Source: CBFFRJ01 sp963530515 (GTDB lineage: Bacteria; Pseudomonadota; Gammaproteobacteria; Enterobacterales; Enterobacteriaceae). Taken from it: 64,000 nucleotides of DNA. This document shows, piece after piece, positions 26,830-38,231 of this stretch. The notes beneath the pieces are model-generated. The model was not told the origin of the DNA, made no database searches, and was given only the letters and a program-made list of their open reading frames with translations. Numbering within the stretch: the stretch's first letter is position 1; every line of letters starts with the position of its first letter. The position numbers were made by a program, and so were the translations under genes. The stretch is from NCBI GenBank assembly GCA_963530515.1, contig CAUSEC010000026.1:1-64000 (forward strand), written 5' to 3'.

Positions 26830-26877
26830 GGGCAGCGTCAGCCGGAGGCTTATCGTCATCTGGCTGACGCCAGGCCC
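26830..26877 (+). other. Intercistronic stem-loop between caiB and caiC
   Basis: GCGTCAGCC (26835-26843) pairs exactly with GGCTGACGC (26862-26870), and GGGC (26830-26833) can pair with GCCC (26874-26877). There is no U tract, so it is more likely an mRNA processing or stability element than a terminator. Confidence 0.7.
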
Positions 26878-26899
26878 CATTTCAATGGATAAATGTGCA

Positions 26900-28456
26900 A
26901 TGGATGTGATTGGTGGGCAACACTTGCGTCAGATGTGGGATGACCTGGCGGAGGTCTATGGCGATAAAACTGCGCTGATTTTCGAGTCATGTGAAGGCAT
27001 GGTGCAGCAGTTTAGCTATGCGTCGCTGAATGAAGACATTAACCGTACGGCGAACCTGTTCCATCATCTGGGCATTCAGAAAGGCGACAAAGTTGCGCTG
27101 CATCTGGATAACTGCCCGGAGTTTATCTTTTGCTGGTTTGGGCTGGCAAAAATAGGGGCCATCATCGTGCCGATCAACGCCCGCTTACTCCATGAGGAAT
27201 GTGCATGGATTTTGCACAACAGTCAGGCGTGTCTGCTGGTGACCACCGATAATTTCATGCCGTTGTATCGTCCGATTCTGCAGGAAAGCGATGCAAAACT
27301 GGCGCACATCTGTTCAATCAGCCCGCATTTCTGCTCCGATGACCCCAGCGTAAGCGATTTTTATCGTCTAAAGGACGCACAGCCCGCCACTCTAAAGTAC
27401 GCCCCGCCCTTAAGCACGGATGACACTGCGGAAATCCTCTTTACCTCCGGTACAACGTCACGGCCAAAAGGGGTTGTGATCACCCACTATAACTTGCGCT
27501 TCGCAGGCTACTACTCCGCCTGGCAATGCGCGCTGCGTGAAGACGATGTTTATCTGACCGTGATGCCCGCTTTCCATATTGATTGCCAGTGCACGGCCGC
27601 CATGGCTGCCTTCTCCAGCGGCGCGACCTTTGTACTTATCGAGAAATACAGCGCCAGGGCGTTCTGGCGACAGGTGCGGCAGTATCGTGCCACCGTCACC
27701 GAATGTATTCCCATGATGATTCGAACATTGATGGTGCAACCCTCTCAGCCGGAGGATAGCCAACATTGTGTGCGGGAGGTGCTCTTCTATCTCAACCTGT
27801 CAGAACAAGAAAAAGACGCCTTTACAACACGCTTTGGCGTCAAACTTCTGACCTCCTATGGCATGACAGAAACGATTGTCGGGATCATTGGCGACAGGCC
27901 CGGTGATAAGCGACGCTGGCCCTCCATCGGTCGCGCAGGATTTTGCTACGAAGCTGAAATTCGCAGCGATCAAAACCAGCCGCTGCCGCCGCATGAAATT
28001 GGCGAAATCTGTATTAAAGGTGTGCCAGGAAAAACCCTCTTCAAAGAATACTACGGCCGACCTGACGCCACCGCCAGTGCGCTGGAAGCCAGCGGTTGGC
28101 TACACACTGGGGATTCAGGTTATGTCGATGAAGAGGGCTTTTTCTATTTTGTCGACAGACGCTGCAACATGATTAAACGTGGCGGTGAAAACGTATCCTG
28201 CGTGGAGATTGAAAATATCATCTTAACCCATCCCAAAATTCAGGATGCCGTCGTCATTGGCGTAAACGATCTTATTCGGGATGAGGCGATAAAAGCATTC
28301 GTTGTTCTTCACGAAGGGGAACAATTAAGTGAGCAGGAATTCATTCTGTTTTGCGAAGTGAATATGGCGAAATTTAAAGTGCCTTCATTTGTTGAATTCA
28401 GACATGACCTGCCGCGTAACTGCTCGGGAAAAGTGATTAAAAAGAATCTTAATTAA
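26900..28456 (+). CDS. caiC: Crotonobetaine/carnitine--CoA ligase CaiC
   Basis: CaiC is an ATP-dependent acyl-CoA synthetase that activates crotonobetaine, carnitine or gamma-butyrobetaine and so primes the CoA-transfer cycle. From MDVIGGQHL the product is 518 aa (517 in E. coli). The AMP-binding P-loop is LFTSGTTSRPKG near residue 180; TSYGMTET, WLHTGDSGYVDEEG and CSGKVIKKNL are the remaining adenylate-forming motifs. An in-frame ATG at 26885 would add five residues; neither start has a good Shine-Dalgarno. Confidence 0.95.
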   Translation: MDVIGGQHLRQMWDDLAEVYGDKTALIFESCEGMVQQFSYASLNEDINRTANLFHHLGIQKGDKVALHLDNCPEFIFCWFGLAKIGAIIVPINARLLHEECAWILHNSQACLLVTTDNFMPLYRPILQESDAKLAHICSISPHFCSDDPSVSDFYRLKDAQPATLKYAPPLSTDDTAEILFTSGTTSRPKGVVITHYNLRFAGYYSAWQCALREDDVYLTVMPAFHIDCQCTAAMAAFSSGATFVLIEKYSARAFWRQVRQYRATVTECIPMMIRTLMVQPSQPEDSQHCVREVLFYLNLSEQEKDAFTTRFGVKLLTSYGMTETIVGIIGDRPGDKRRWPSIGRAGFCYEAEIRSDQNQPLPPHEIGEICIKGVPGKTLFKEYYGRPDATASALEASGWLHTGDSGYVDEEGFFYFVDRRCNMIKRGGENVSCVEIENIILTHPKIQDAVVIGVNDLIRDEAIKAFVVLHEGEQLSEQEFILFCEVNMAKFKVPSFVEFRHDLPRNCSGKVIKKNLN

Positions 28457-28459
28457 GAT

Positions 28460-28486
28460 AATCGGCTGACATTCTATCAGCCGATT
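28460..28486 (+). other. Intercistronic stem-loop between caiC and caiD
   Basis: AATCGGCTG (28460-28468) pairs exactly with CAGCCGATT (28478-28486) around a nine-base loop, three bases after the caiC stop. It is followed by A6, not U, so it is not an intrinsic terminator on the operon strand. Confidence 0.7.
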
Positions 28487-28571
28487 AAAAAAGCCGTAAA
28501 GACATTGACCTCTTAACAGGTGTGCCGTCGTTTTTGTGAACAATTAAATATATTTTAAAAGGAACGAAAAT

Positions 28572-29357
28572 ATGAGCAATTCATTACATCTGACCCGTAA
28601 CGGCTCTATTCTGGAAATCATACTGGATCGTCCTAAAGCGAATGCCATTGATGCCAAAACCAGTTTTGAAATGGGCGAAGCCTTTCTTCACTTTCGTGAT
28701 GATCCGCAATTACGCGTGGCCATTATTACCGGTGCCGGGGAGAAATTCTTTTCCGCCGGATGGGATTTAAAAGCGGCGGCCGAGGGGGAAGCGCCAGATG
28801 CCGATTTTGGGCCGGGAGGGTTTGCCGGTCTCACTGAACTCTTTGATCTCGACAAACCGGTGATAGCTGCCGTGAACGGGTACGCTTTTGGCGGCGGTTT
28901 TGAGCTGGCGCTGGCGGCGGATTTTATCCTCTGCGCCGACAATGCCAGCTTTGCGCTACCTGAAGCGAAACTGGGTATCGTCCCGGACAGCGGCGGCGTG
29001 CTGCGTCTGCCTAAATGTTTACCGCCCGCTATCGTCAATGAACTGGTGATGACAGGCAGACGTATGGATGCCGAAGAGGCGCTGCGCTGGGGAATTGTCA
29101 ACAAGGTCGTCAGCCCGCAAACGCTGATGGAGAGCGCACGTGAACTGGCTCAGCAGTTGACCCTAAGCGCCCCGCTGGCGCTGGCGGCGTTGAAAGAGAT
29201 TACCCGAACCACCCGGGAAATGCCGGTTGAAGAAGGGTATCGTTTTATACGCAGCGGCGTGCTGAAACATTACCCGGCAGTGCTCCATTCCGAAGATGCG
29301 GTTGAAGGCCCGCAGGCTTTTGCCGAGAAACGTGATCCGGTATGGAAAGGGCGGTAA
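28572..29357 (+). CDS. caiD: Crotonobetainyl-CoA hydratase (carnitinyl-CoA dehydratase) CaiD
   Basis: CaiD is an enoyl-CoA hydratase (crotonase fold) that interconverts L-carnitinyl-CoA and crotonobetainyl-CoA. 261 aa as in E. coli. The oxyanion-hole segments ITGAGEKFFSAGWDLKA and NGYAFGGGFELALAADF are clear, as is PEAKLGIVPDSGGVLRLPK. It lies 115 bases after caiC, with AAAAGGAACG upstream of the ATG. The gap carries only the stem-loop. Confidence 0.97.
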   Translation: MSNSLHLTRNGSILEIILDRPKANAIDAKTSFEMGEAFLHFRDDPQLRVAIITGAGEKFFSAGWDLKAAAEGEAPDADFGPGGFAGLTELFDLDKPVIAAVNGYAFGGGFELALAADFILCADNASFALPEAKLGIVPDSGGVLRLPKCLPPAIVNELVMTGRRMDAEEALRWGIVNKVVSPQTLMESARELAQQLTLSAPLALAALKEITRTTREMPVEEGYRFIRSGVLKHYPAVLHSEDAVEGPQAFAEKRDPVWKGR

Positions 29358-29364
29358 CGCACAC

Positions 29365-29961
29365 ATGAGCTACTACGCATTTGAGGGGTTAGTACCGGTC
29401 GTCCATCCCGAGGCGTATGTACACCCCAGCGCCGTGTTGATAGGTGACGTTATCGTGGAGGCTGGCGTCTACATTGGCCCTTTTGCCTCATTGCGCGGTG
29501 ATTATGGCCGTTTGATTGTGAAGTCCGGAGCGAATGTGCAGGACGGCTGCATCATGCATGGTTATTGCGATATGGACACCGTGGTGCACGAAAACGGACA
29601 CATTGGACACGGGGCCATTTTGCATGGCTGTGTGATTGGTCGCGATGCGTTAGTCGGGATGAACAGCGTCATCATGGATGGCGCGGTGATTGGCGAGGAA
29701 AGCATTGTCGCTGCGATGAGCTTTGTAAAAGCGGGATTTGCCGGTCTTCCCCGGCAACTCCTGATGGGCTCACCCGCCCGTGTGACCCGCCAGGTGACGG
29801 ACGACGAGATGCGCTGGAAACAGCTTAATACGCAAGAGTACCAGGATCTTGCCGTCCGCTGCCGGGCAGCGTTGCATGAAACCAAGCCCTTAATGCAGGT
29901 TGAAGCGAATCGCCCACGCCTGAAAGGCACAACGGCGGTACAACCCAAATCGATGTCGTAG
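29365..29961 (+). CDS. caiE: CaiE, left-handed beta-helix (gamma-carbonic anhydrase-like) protein
   Basis: CaiE is a hexapeptide-repeat protein that stimulates CaiB and CaiD activity in E. coli, perhaps by supplying or preparing a cofactor; its own chemistry is unproven. From MSYYAFEGLVPV the product is 198 aa (196-203 in E. coli). About seven hexapeptide turns run from residue 20 to 140, with metal-type His residues in CIMHGYCDMDTVVHENGHIGH. It starts seven bases after caiD and ends the operon. Confidence 0.95.
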   Translation: MSYYAFEGLVPVVHPEAYVHPSAVLIGDVIVEAGVYIGPFASLRGDYGRLIVKSGANVQDGCIMHGYCDMDTVVHENGHIGHGAILHGCVIGRDALVGMNSVIMDGAVIGEESIVAAMSFVKAGFAGLPRQLLMGSPARVTRQVTDDEMRWKQLNTQEYQDLAVRCRAALHETKPLMQVEANRPRLKGTTAVQPKSMS

Positions 29962-29966
29962 CAATG

Positions 29967-29997
29967 CGTGCCGGAGGGCGCTGGCGCTTATCGGCTT
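29967..29997. repeat. Degenerate REP-like unit after caiE
   Basis: TGCCGGAGGGCGCTGGCGC followed by TTATCGGC resembles a REP half-unit. It sits between convergent caiE and caiF, where no better intrinsic terminator is seen. Confidence 0.55.
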
Positions 29998-30038
29998 GCG
30001 TTGTCAGGCCGTTAACGCTGCCCGACTGCACGCTGTTC

Positions 30039-30434
30039 TTAGCGACGCAGGCTTTTAGACAGCATCATCTGCCATTTCTGCTCCGGGTTAAGCTCTGCCG
30101 GCGGCAGGGTCGCCATGCGGGACGTTTTGCCTGCGTTCAGCATCTTCTCCTGCACGCTGGTTTTCAGTCGATTATAGAGGCGGGCATCAATGCTGTTCAC
30201 CCGCACCAGACGTTGACATTGACACCCTCGCCCTTCAAGCTGATTTGGAATTGTCTTCGTCTCGCAGGTTATTTCTCCGACTTCGGAAAGAATATAAGAA
30301 ACCGTATTTATCGCTTTGCAGTGGTCCATATTAAAATGCCTGGCAATTTCTTTAGCACTCACCCAACGATTTTCCACCATTACCCAATCTGCAATTAACA
30401 AGTAGAGGGGTTTTTCAACATATTCTTCACTCAT
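30039..30434 (-). CDS. caiF: Carnitine operon activator CaiF
   Basis: CaiF is the carnitine-responsive activator of the divergent cai and fix operons, expressed under anaerobic conditions. The 131-aa product has the E. coli length. The N-terminal helix-turn-helix is within VSAKEIARHFNMDHCKAINTVSYIL; Cys residues in GRGCQCQRLVRV and the C-terminal NPEQKWQMMLSKSLRR are conserved. It is transcribed on its own towards caiE. The 250 bases upstream are AT-rich and end at the carAB terminator. Confidence 0.96.
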   Translation of the reverse strand: MSEEYVEKPLYLLIADWVMVENRWVSAKEIARHFNMDHCKAINTVSYILSEVGEITCETKTIPNQLEGRGCQCQRLVRVNSIDARLYNRLKTSVQEKMLNAGKTSRMATLPPAELNPEQKWQMMLSKSLRR

Positions 30435-30617
30435 AAGCTCACCATTTTTACAAATTAAAAAAATCCGCTACAGCGTGTCCTCTATAAATAACAACAAAAA
30501 AGAGACCATGCTAAAAATAGGGAAAAGAAGAAATAGTAAGCAATAGCACTGGCGATTAGTGTGAGTGGATCGTGCTTGTTGTATGAAAATAAAAACTTAT
30601 TCATGGATCTGCGGCAT

Positions 30618-30650
30618 AAAAAAACGGTTCCTGAGAAGGAACCGTTTTTA
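30618..30650. terminator. Terminator of carAB
   Basis: AAAAACGGTTCC (30620-30631) pairs exactly with GGAACCGTTTTT (30638-30649) around a six-base loop, 39 bases past the carB stop. A and T tracts flank both sides, so it can work in either direction and insulates caiF from carAB. Confidence 0.92.
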
Positions 30651-30688
30651 ATCAGACAGCCCAAATTAAGGCTACAGAGTGCGGCAAA

Positions 30689-33913
<3,225 letters not shown>

Positions 33914-33931
33914 TGTCTTCTCGGCTCCTGA

Positions 33932-35080
33932 TTATTTAGCGGTCTTACGGTATTGCTCGATAAGTTCGATGAAGTGATCGAACAGCGGCGCGGCGTCGTG
34001 TGGGCCCGGGCTGGCTTCCGGGTGGCCCTGGAAGCTGAACGCAGGCTTATCGGTGCGATGAATCCCCTGCAGGGTGCCATCGAACAGCGACTTATGCGTC
34101 ACGCGCAGGTTAGCCGGCATTGAGGCTTCATCGACGGCAAAGCCGTGGTTCTGCGCGGTGATCATCACCGTGTTGTTATCGATGTCTTTCACCGGGTGGT
34201 TACCACCGTGGTGGCCGAACTTCATCTTAACGGTGTTTGCACCGCTCGCCAGCGCCAGCAGCTGATGGCCGAGGCAGATGCCGAATACCGGAATGTCGGT
34301 TTCCAGGAAGGACTTGATGGCGGCGATGGCGTAATCGCACGGCGCCGGGTCGCCGGGACCGTTGGACAGGAAAATACCGTCCGGATTCATCTTCAGCACG
34401 TCTTCGGCGGACGTTTGTGCCGGAACCACCGTCAGGCGGCAGCCGCGGTCAACCAGCATACGCAGGATGTTGCGCTTGGCGCCGAAATCGTAGGCCACCA
34501 CGTGGAACGGCAGCTCGCTCTCTTTTTTCGCTTCCGGCAGGTCGCCTTCCAGCGTCCAGCTACCCTGAGTCCAGCTGTAGGCTTCAGCAGTAGTTACTTC
34601 TTTCGCCAGGTCCATGCCGTTCAGGCCCGGGAAGGCTTTCGCTTTTTCCAGCGCCAGCGTCGCATCGAGGTTATCACCCGCGATGATGCAGCCGTTCTGT
34701 GCACCCTTCTCGCGCAGCAGACGCGTTAGCTTACGGGTATCGATATCGGCAATCGCCACGATGTTATGGCGCTTCAGGTAAGAAGAGAGGTCTTCGGTAT
34801 TGCGGAAGTTGCTGGCAATCAGCGGCAGGTCGCGGATGACCAGGCCTTGCGCATGTACCTGAGAGGATTCTTCGTCAGCCGCGTTGGTGCCGACATTGCC
34901 GATATGAGGATAAGTAAGAGTAACGATTTGGCGAGAATAGGAAGGATCAGTGAGGATTTCTTGATAACCGGTCATTGAAGTATTGAAAACGACTTCCCCA
35001 ACCGCCGAACCCGTTGCCCCTATGGCCCGACCGATAAACTGGGTTCCGTCTTCCAGAACCAATAGCGCTGACTTAATCAA
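33932..35080 (-). CDS. carA: Carbamoyl-phosphate synthase small (glutaminase) subunit, UUG start
   Basis: CarA hydrolyses glutamine and passes ammonia to CarB. The start is taken as TTG at 35080: it gives 382 aa beginning (M)IKSALLVLEDG, the E. coli length, and GGAGGG sits six bases upstream; UUG is also the known carA start in E. coli. The only upstream ATG in frame (35107) would lie within the arginine operator. Class I glutaminase residues are seen: Cys in FGICLGHQLL and the His/Glu pair in FQGHPEASPG. N-terminal domain residues 1-150, glutaminase domain 190-380. Confidence 0.98.
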   Translation of the reverse strand: MIKSALLVLEDGTQFIGRAIGATGSAVGEVVFNTSMTGYQEILTDPSYSRQIVTLTYPHIGNVGTNAADEESSQVHAQGLVIRDLPLIASNFRNTEDLSSYLKRHNIVAIADIDTRKLTRLLREKGAQNGCIIAGDNLDATLALEKAKAFPGLNGMDLAKEVTTAEAYSWTQGSWTLEGDLPEAKKESELPFHVVAYDFGAKRNILRMLVDRGCRLTVVPAQTSAEDVLKMNPDGIFLSNGPGDPAPCDYAIAAIKSFLETDIPVFGICLGHQLLALASGANTVKMKFGHHGGNHPVKDIDNNTVMITAQNHGFAVDEASMPANLRVTHKSLFDGTLQGIHRTDKPAFSFQGHPEASPGPHDAAPLFDHFIELIEQYRKTAK

Positions 35081-35451
35081 AACACCCTCCAGAGAATATT
35101 CACTCACTTTATTTGCATATTAATTCATATATGTGCCTTGAATCAATGCAAATCTGCGTAGCCGCGAATTTTTTGCAAACGGCGGCATTCTGGAGACATG
35201 AGGGGTAAAAGTCAACTCATAGCGCATATTTTTCATGTCTTTTTGCGCCCCAGGTAAGAATAGCATGAATTTAAGGGCAAAAAGATCAACTTAACCCGCC
35301 CACGTAAACGCTTGCGTACGGGTATAAACGATCGCTGGTATCTTGAGGAGTAAAAAAGTGGACCAAATGGTCAAAATTTACAATTAAGAAACAAAAAAGG
35401 GAGGGTTAACAGAAGAAAAAGCAGGATATGATTAAAAACAACGACCAACAC
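35081..35451 (-). promoter_or_regulatory. carAB control region with ARG boxes
   Basis: Two adjacent arginine-repressor-type boxes are visible on the minus strand: about 35113-35128 (ATGAATTAATATGCAA) and about 35094-35107 (GTGAGTGAATATTC), separated by a few bases as at E. coli carAB P2. The rest, up to 35451, is AT-rich and has no gene; it probably holds the pyrimidine-regulated upstream promoter, whose exact elements were not located. Confidence 0.75.
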
Positions 35452-35485
35452 ACCAAAATAAAAGGGCAATAAAATATTGCCCTAT
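35452..35485 (-). terminator. dapB terminator
   Basis: AGGGCAAT (35463-35470) pairs with ATTGCCCT (35476-35483) around a five-base loop; the minus strand continues with TTTATTTT. It lies 53 bases past the dapB stop. Confidence 0.88.
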
Positions 35486-35536
35486 GCAATCAACATATTA
35501 CGACTGCAATAACCACATCACGATGGGTAATAAACT

Positions 35537-36358
35537 CTACAAATTGTTGAGATCAAGGACATCTCGCATATCAAAAAGACCGTTACTCTTTGTTTTTAGC
35601 CACAATGCCGAGCGAACCGCACCGTTAGCAAATGTCATCCGGCTTGACGCCTTGTGGCTGATCTCTACGCGCTCGCCAATATCCGCGAACATCGCGGTGT
35701 GTTCACCGATGATGTCGCCTGCTCGCACGGTGGCAAAGCCAATCGTGCCGGGTACGCGTTCTCCGGTGTAACCTTCGCGGCTGTACACGGCGCACTCTTT
35801 CAAATCTTTATCCAGCGCATGGGCAATGGCTTCACCCATCGCCACTGCCGTACCTGACGGCGCATCGACTTTATGGCGATGGTGAGCTTCAACAATTTCA
35901 ATATCGGTGTAGTCGCCCATGACTTTTGCCGCTTTTTCCAGCAGCTTAAGCATCACGTTCACGCCCACGCTGAAGTTCGCAGCAAAGACGATACCTATCT
36001 CTTTGGCAGCCTCGCTGATGGCCTGTTTGCCTGCATCATCAAAACCGGTGGTGCCAATCACCATTCCTTTCTGATTTTTGCGACAGAAATCCAGATGCAC
36101 CAGCGTGCCCTCCGGACGGGTAAAATCAATAAAGACGTCAAAGTCGTCTTTTACCGCCTGCAGATCGCTGCTGACGATAACACCTGTTTTGCCGACGCCC
36201 GCCAGCTCTCCCGCATCACTTCCCAGCAGAGAAGAACCTTCGCGCTCCAGCGCTGCGCCCAGTTGAACGCCGTCCATTTGCAGTGTGGCCTGAATTAACT
36301 GACGGCCCATACGTCCACCGGCACCCGCGATAGCCACGCGGATTTGTGCATCATGCAT
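35537..36358 (-). CDS. dapB: 4-hydroxy-tetrahydrodipicolinate reductase
   Basis: DapB reduces hydroxy-tetrahydrodipicolinate with NAD(P)H in the diaminopimelate/lysine pathway. 273 aa, identical in length to E. coli. The nucleotide motif VAIAGAGGRMGRQLIQ (residues 7-22), IDFTRPEGTLVHLDFC and the catalytic EAHHRHKVDAPSGTA segment are all present. It is transcribed alone, with its own terminator. The 245 bases upstream (36359-36603) show no gene. Confidence 0.98.
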   Translation of the reverse strand: MHDAQIRVAIAGAGGRMGRQLIQATLQMDGVQLGAALEREGSSLLGSDAGELAGVGKTGVIVSSDLQAVKDDFDVFIDFTRPEGTLVHLDFCRKNQKGMVIGTTGFDDAGKQAISEAAKEIGIVFAANFSVGVNVMLKLLEKAAKVMGDYTDIEIVEAHHRHKVDAPSGTAVAMGEAIAHALDKDLKECAVYSREGYTGERVPGTIGFATVRAGDIIGEHTAMFADIGERVEISHKASSRMTFANGAVRSALWLKTKSNGLFDMRDVLDLNNL

Positions 36359-36603
36359 AGTTGTACTCTTTTGTTAATAAAATGCTGACAATCGCTTCCA
36401 GATTAACCAGCCCGCGTTGGGGCTGCCAGCCGAAAACGCCGATAATTAGAATTAAATGATAAACAGCATGGAGTATCAGTAAAAGGCATGAGTGTGCATG
36501 TTGCGATTTGGCAGGCAAAACGGGCAGGATGCACTGACCGCGAAAGCGAGAAGATGATTATCCGCTCTGGCGGCCTGTCATTGCCCTGTATATCACTGCT
36601 TTC

Positions 36604-37227
36604 TTAATCGACGGTATAGCTCACCACCAGCTGCCCTTTTTTGATTTTTATATTGGTTAGCGTGATAAGACCAATTTCCCCGGTCGTCGGCGTATGGGTT
36701 CCCCCGCAGCCATAGGCCGACAATTCACCAAACCGCACCTGGCGTTTGCCGTCGATAAATTCAATCTTCCTCGGCAGATTTGCTGCAACCCATTCTCTGA
36801 TTTGCTCTTCCAGCATGGACGTGTCCGGCAGAGCGCCTGAGCCCACAAAGGTGATACGCCCTTCTCCCGGCCAGTGATGGGCTTTGACAGGTTGCCATCC
36901 ATGCATTTCACCTGCATAACCAATCAAATGCCCGGCGGAGTGCCAGCGAGTATGCATCGCACGTAATTGAGGCTCAACCTGAATGGCGAGCATGCCTGGC
37001 TCAACGGGCAAGGCAACGCTGTGCCACACGGTGTCGCCCTCATTAAAGACGTTCATTACAGGCTCGTCGCCAATCCAGCCTTTATCGGCGGGCTGCCCAC
37101 CGCCCTGAGGATGAAACAGGGTGGCATCCAGCTCAATATTAAAACCGCCCTCATCCGCGGGGATGCAGCGCAGGACGTGCGCCTGCCCGGCGGTTTCATC
37201 GCAGGTGTAGTAATCTCGTTGTGTCAT
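36604..37227 (-). CDS. AlaX-like alanyl-tRNA editing domain protein
   Basis: A 207-aa stand-alone homologue of the AlaRS editing domain, expected to hydrolyse mischarged Ser-tRNA(Ala) or Gly-tRNA(Ala). The beta-barrel start LDATLFHPQGGGQPADKGWIG and the four zinc ligands are seen: HSAGH (two His, about residues 96-100) and CGGTHTPTTGEIG (Cys and His, about 174-178). This HSAGH replaces the more usual HSATH. GGAGAAAA precedes the ATG. Divergent from a LysR gene, and absent at this position in E. coli K-12. Substrate specificity is unknown. Confidence 0.9.
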   Translation of the reverse strand: MTQRDYYTCDETAGQAHVLRCIPADEGGFNIELDATLFHPQGGGQPADKGWIGDEPVMNVFNEGDTVWHSVALPVEPGMLAIQVEPQLRAMHTRWHSAGHLIGYAGEMHGWQPVKAHHWPGEGRITFVGSGALPDTSMLEEQIREWVAANLPRKIEFIDGKRQVRFGELSAYGCGGTHTPTTGEIGLITLTNIKIKKGQLVVSYTVD

Positions 37228-37319
37228 CGATTTTCTCCTTTCGTCTCCGCCAGTATATTATTTTCTCTGACAACGATAATCCGCCACTCCGTCAACGCAC
37301 CTTTGCCTGGTAGACACAA

Positions 37320-38231
37320 ATGAATATCGCCCTGCTCCCGGACCTTGCCACCTTTGTTTTGATTGTCGATCAGGGCAGTTTCTCCGCCGCCGCCCGCATT
37401 ACGGGGGCAACGCCCTCGGCGATGAGCCGCTGCGTGTCACGGCTTGAAGAGGCACTGGGGAATAAATTGCTGCACCGTAGCACCCGCAAACTGCGCCTCA
37501 GTGAATCCGGGAATACCGTTTATGCCCACGCGCAAACTATGCTGGATGCGGCAAAGCAGGCAATGAACGCGGGCAGCAGCGTGCAGGATGTCGCCCAGGG
37601 CACGCTGACGGTGAGCGTGCCCAAAGCCGTCGGTCGGTTTGTGATTCACCCGCTGATGGGCGAATTTCTGGCGCGTTACCCGCAGGTCAACGTGCGCCTG
37701 CGCCTGGAGGACAGGTATATGGATTTGATTGATGAGAGCATCGATCTGGCGCTGCGGATAACCCACTCTCCGTCGCCGGGCCTGTACGGCAGGCCTCTGA
37801 TGCCCGTTAGCCACCTGATTTGTGCGACGCCGGACTACTTACGCCAGCACGGTCTACCTGAGAAACCCGACGACCTGCGCGAGCATAGCTGCATCAGCCT
37901 GGGAGAAAACCCGGCGGATTCACGCTGGAAATTTCGCAAAAACGGCAAGACCGAAACCCTGCAAACCCACGGGCGCTATGCGGCCAACCACACCGGTGTG
38001 CGGCTGGACGCGGTGCTGAATCATCTGGGCATTGGCAGCCTGCCGCTGTTTACGGCCAGAGAAAAACTGGCGAGTGGCGAGATTGTGCAGGTGCTGCCTG
38101 AATGGGAGTTTGTTAGTGCTTACTCCGGTGAACTCTGGCTGCTGTGGTCGTCAGGAAAACATATGCCCGCAAGAATGCGGGCCATGATTGATTACCTGAG
38201 TGAGAAGATGCTTGTTACGGGGCGAGGCTGA
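37320..38231 (+). CDS. LysR-family transcriptional regulator
   Basis: A 303-aa LysR-type regulator: helix-turn-helix in residues 3-60 (FVLIVDQGSFSAAARITGATPSAMSRCVSRLEEALG) followed by the periplasmic-binding-like effector domain from about 90, ending with YSGELWLLWSSGKHMPARMR. The group is the large one near YafC/DsdC-like orphan regulators, so no ligand can be named. It is divergent from the AlaX-like gene across 92 bases and may control it. Its 3' end overlaps the convergent rihC end by 17 bases. Confidence 0.92.
   Translation: MNIALLPDLATFVLIVDQGSFSAAARITGATPSAMSRCVSRLEEALGNKLLHRSTRKLRLSESGNTVYAHAQTMLDAAKQAMNAGSSVQDVAQGTLTVSVPKAVGRFVIHPLMGEFLARYPQVNVRLRLEDRYMDLIDESIDLALRITHSPSPGLYGRPLMPVSHLICATPDYLRQHGLPEKPDDLREHSCISLGENPADSRWKFRKNGKTETLQTHGRYAANHTGVRLDAVLNHLGIGSLPLFTAREKLASGEIVQVLPEWEFVSAYSGELWLLWSSGKHMPARMRAMIDYLSEKMLVTGRG

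Noticed and set aside
28460..28490. Intrinsic terminator after caiC
   Set aside because: The stem is followed by A residues, not T, on the operon strand, and caiD is conserved as the next gene of the operon.
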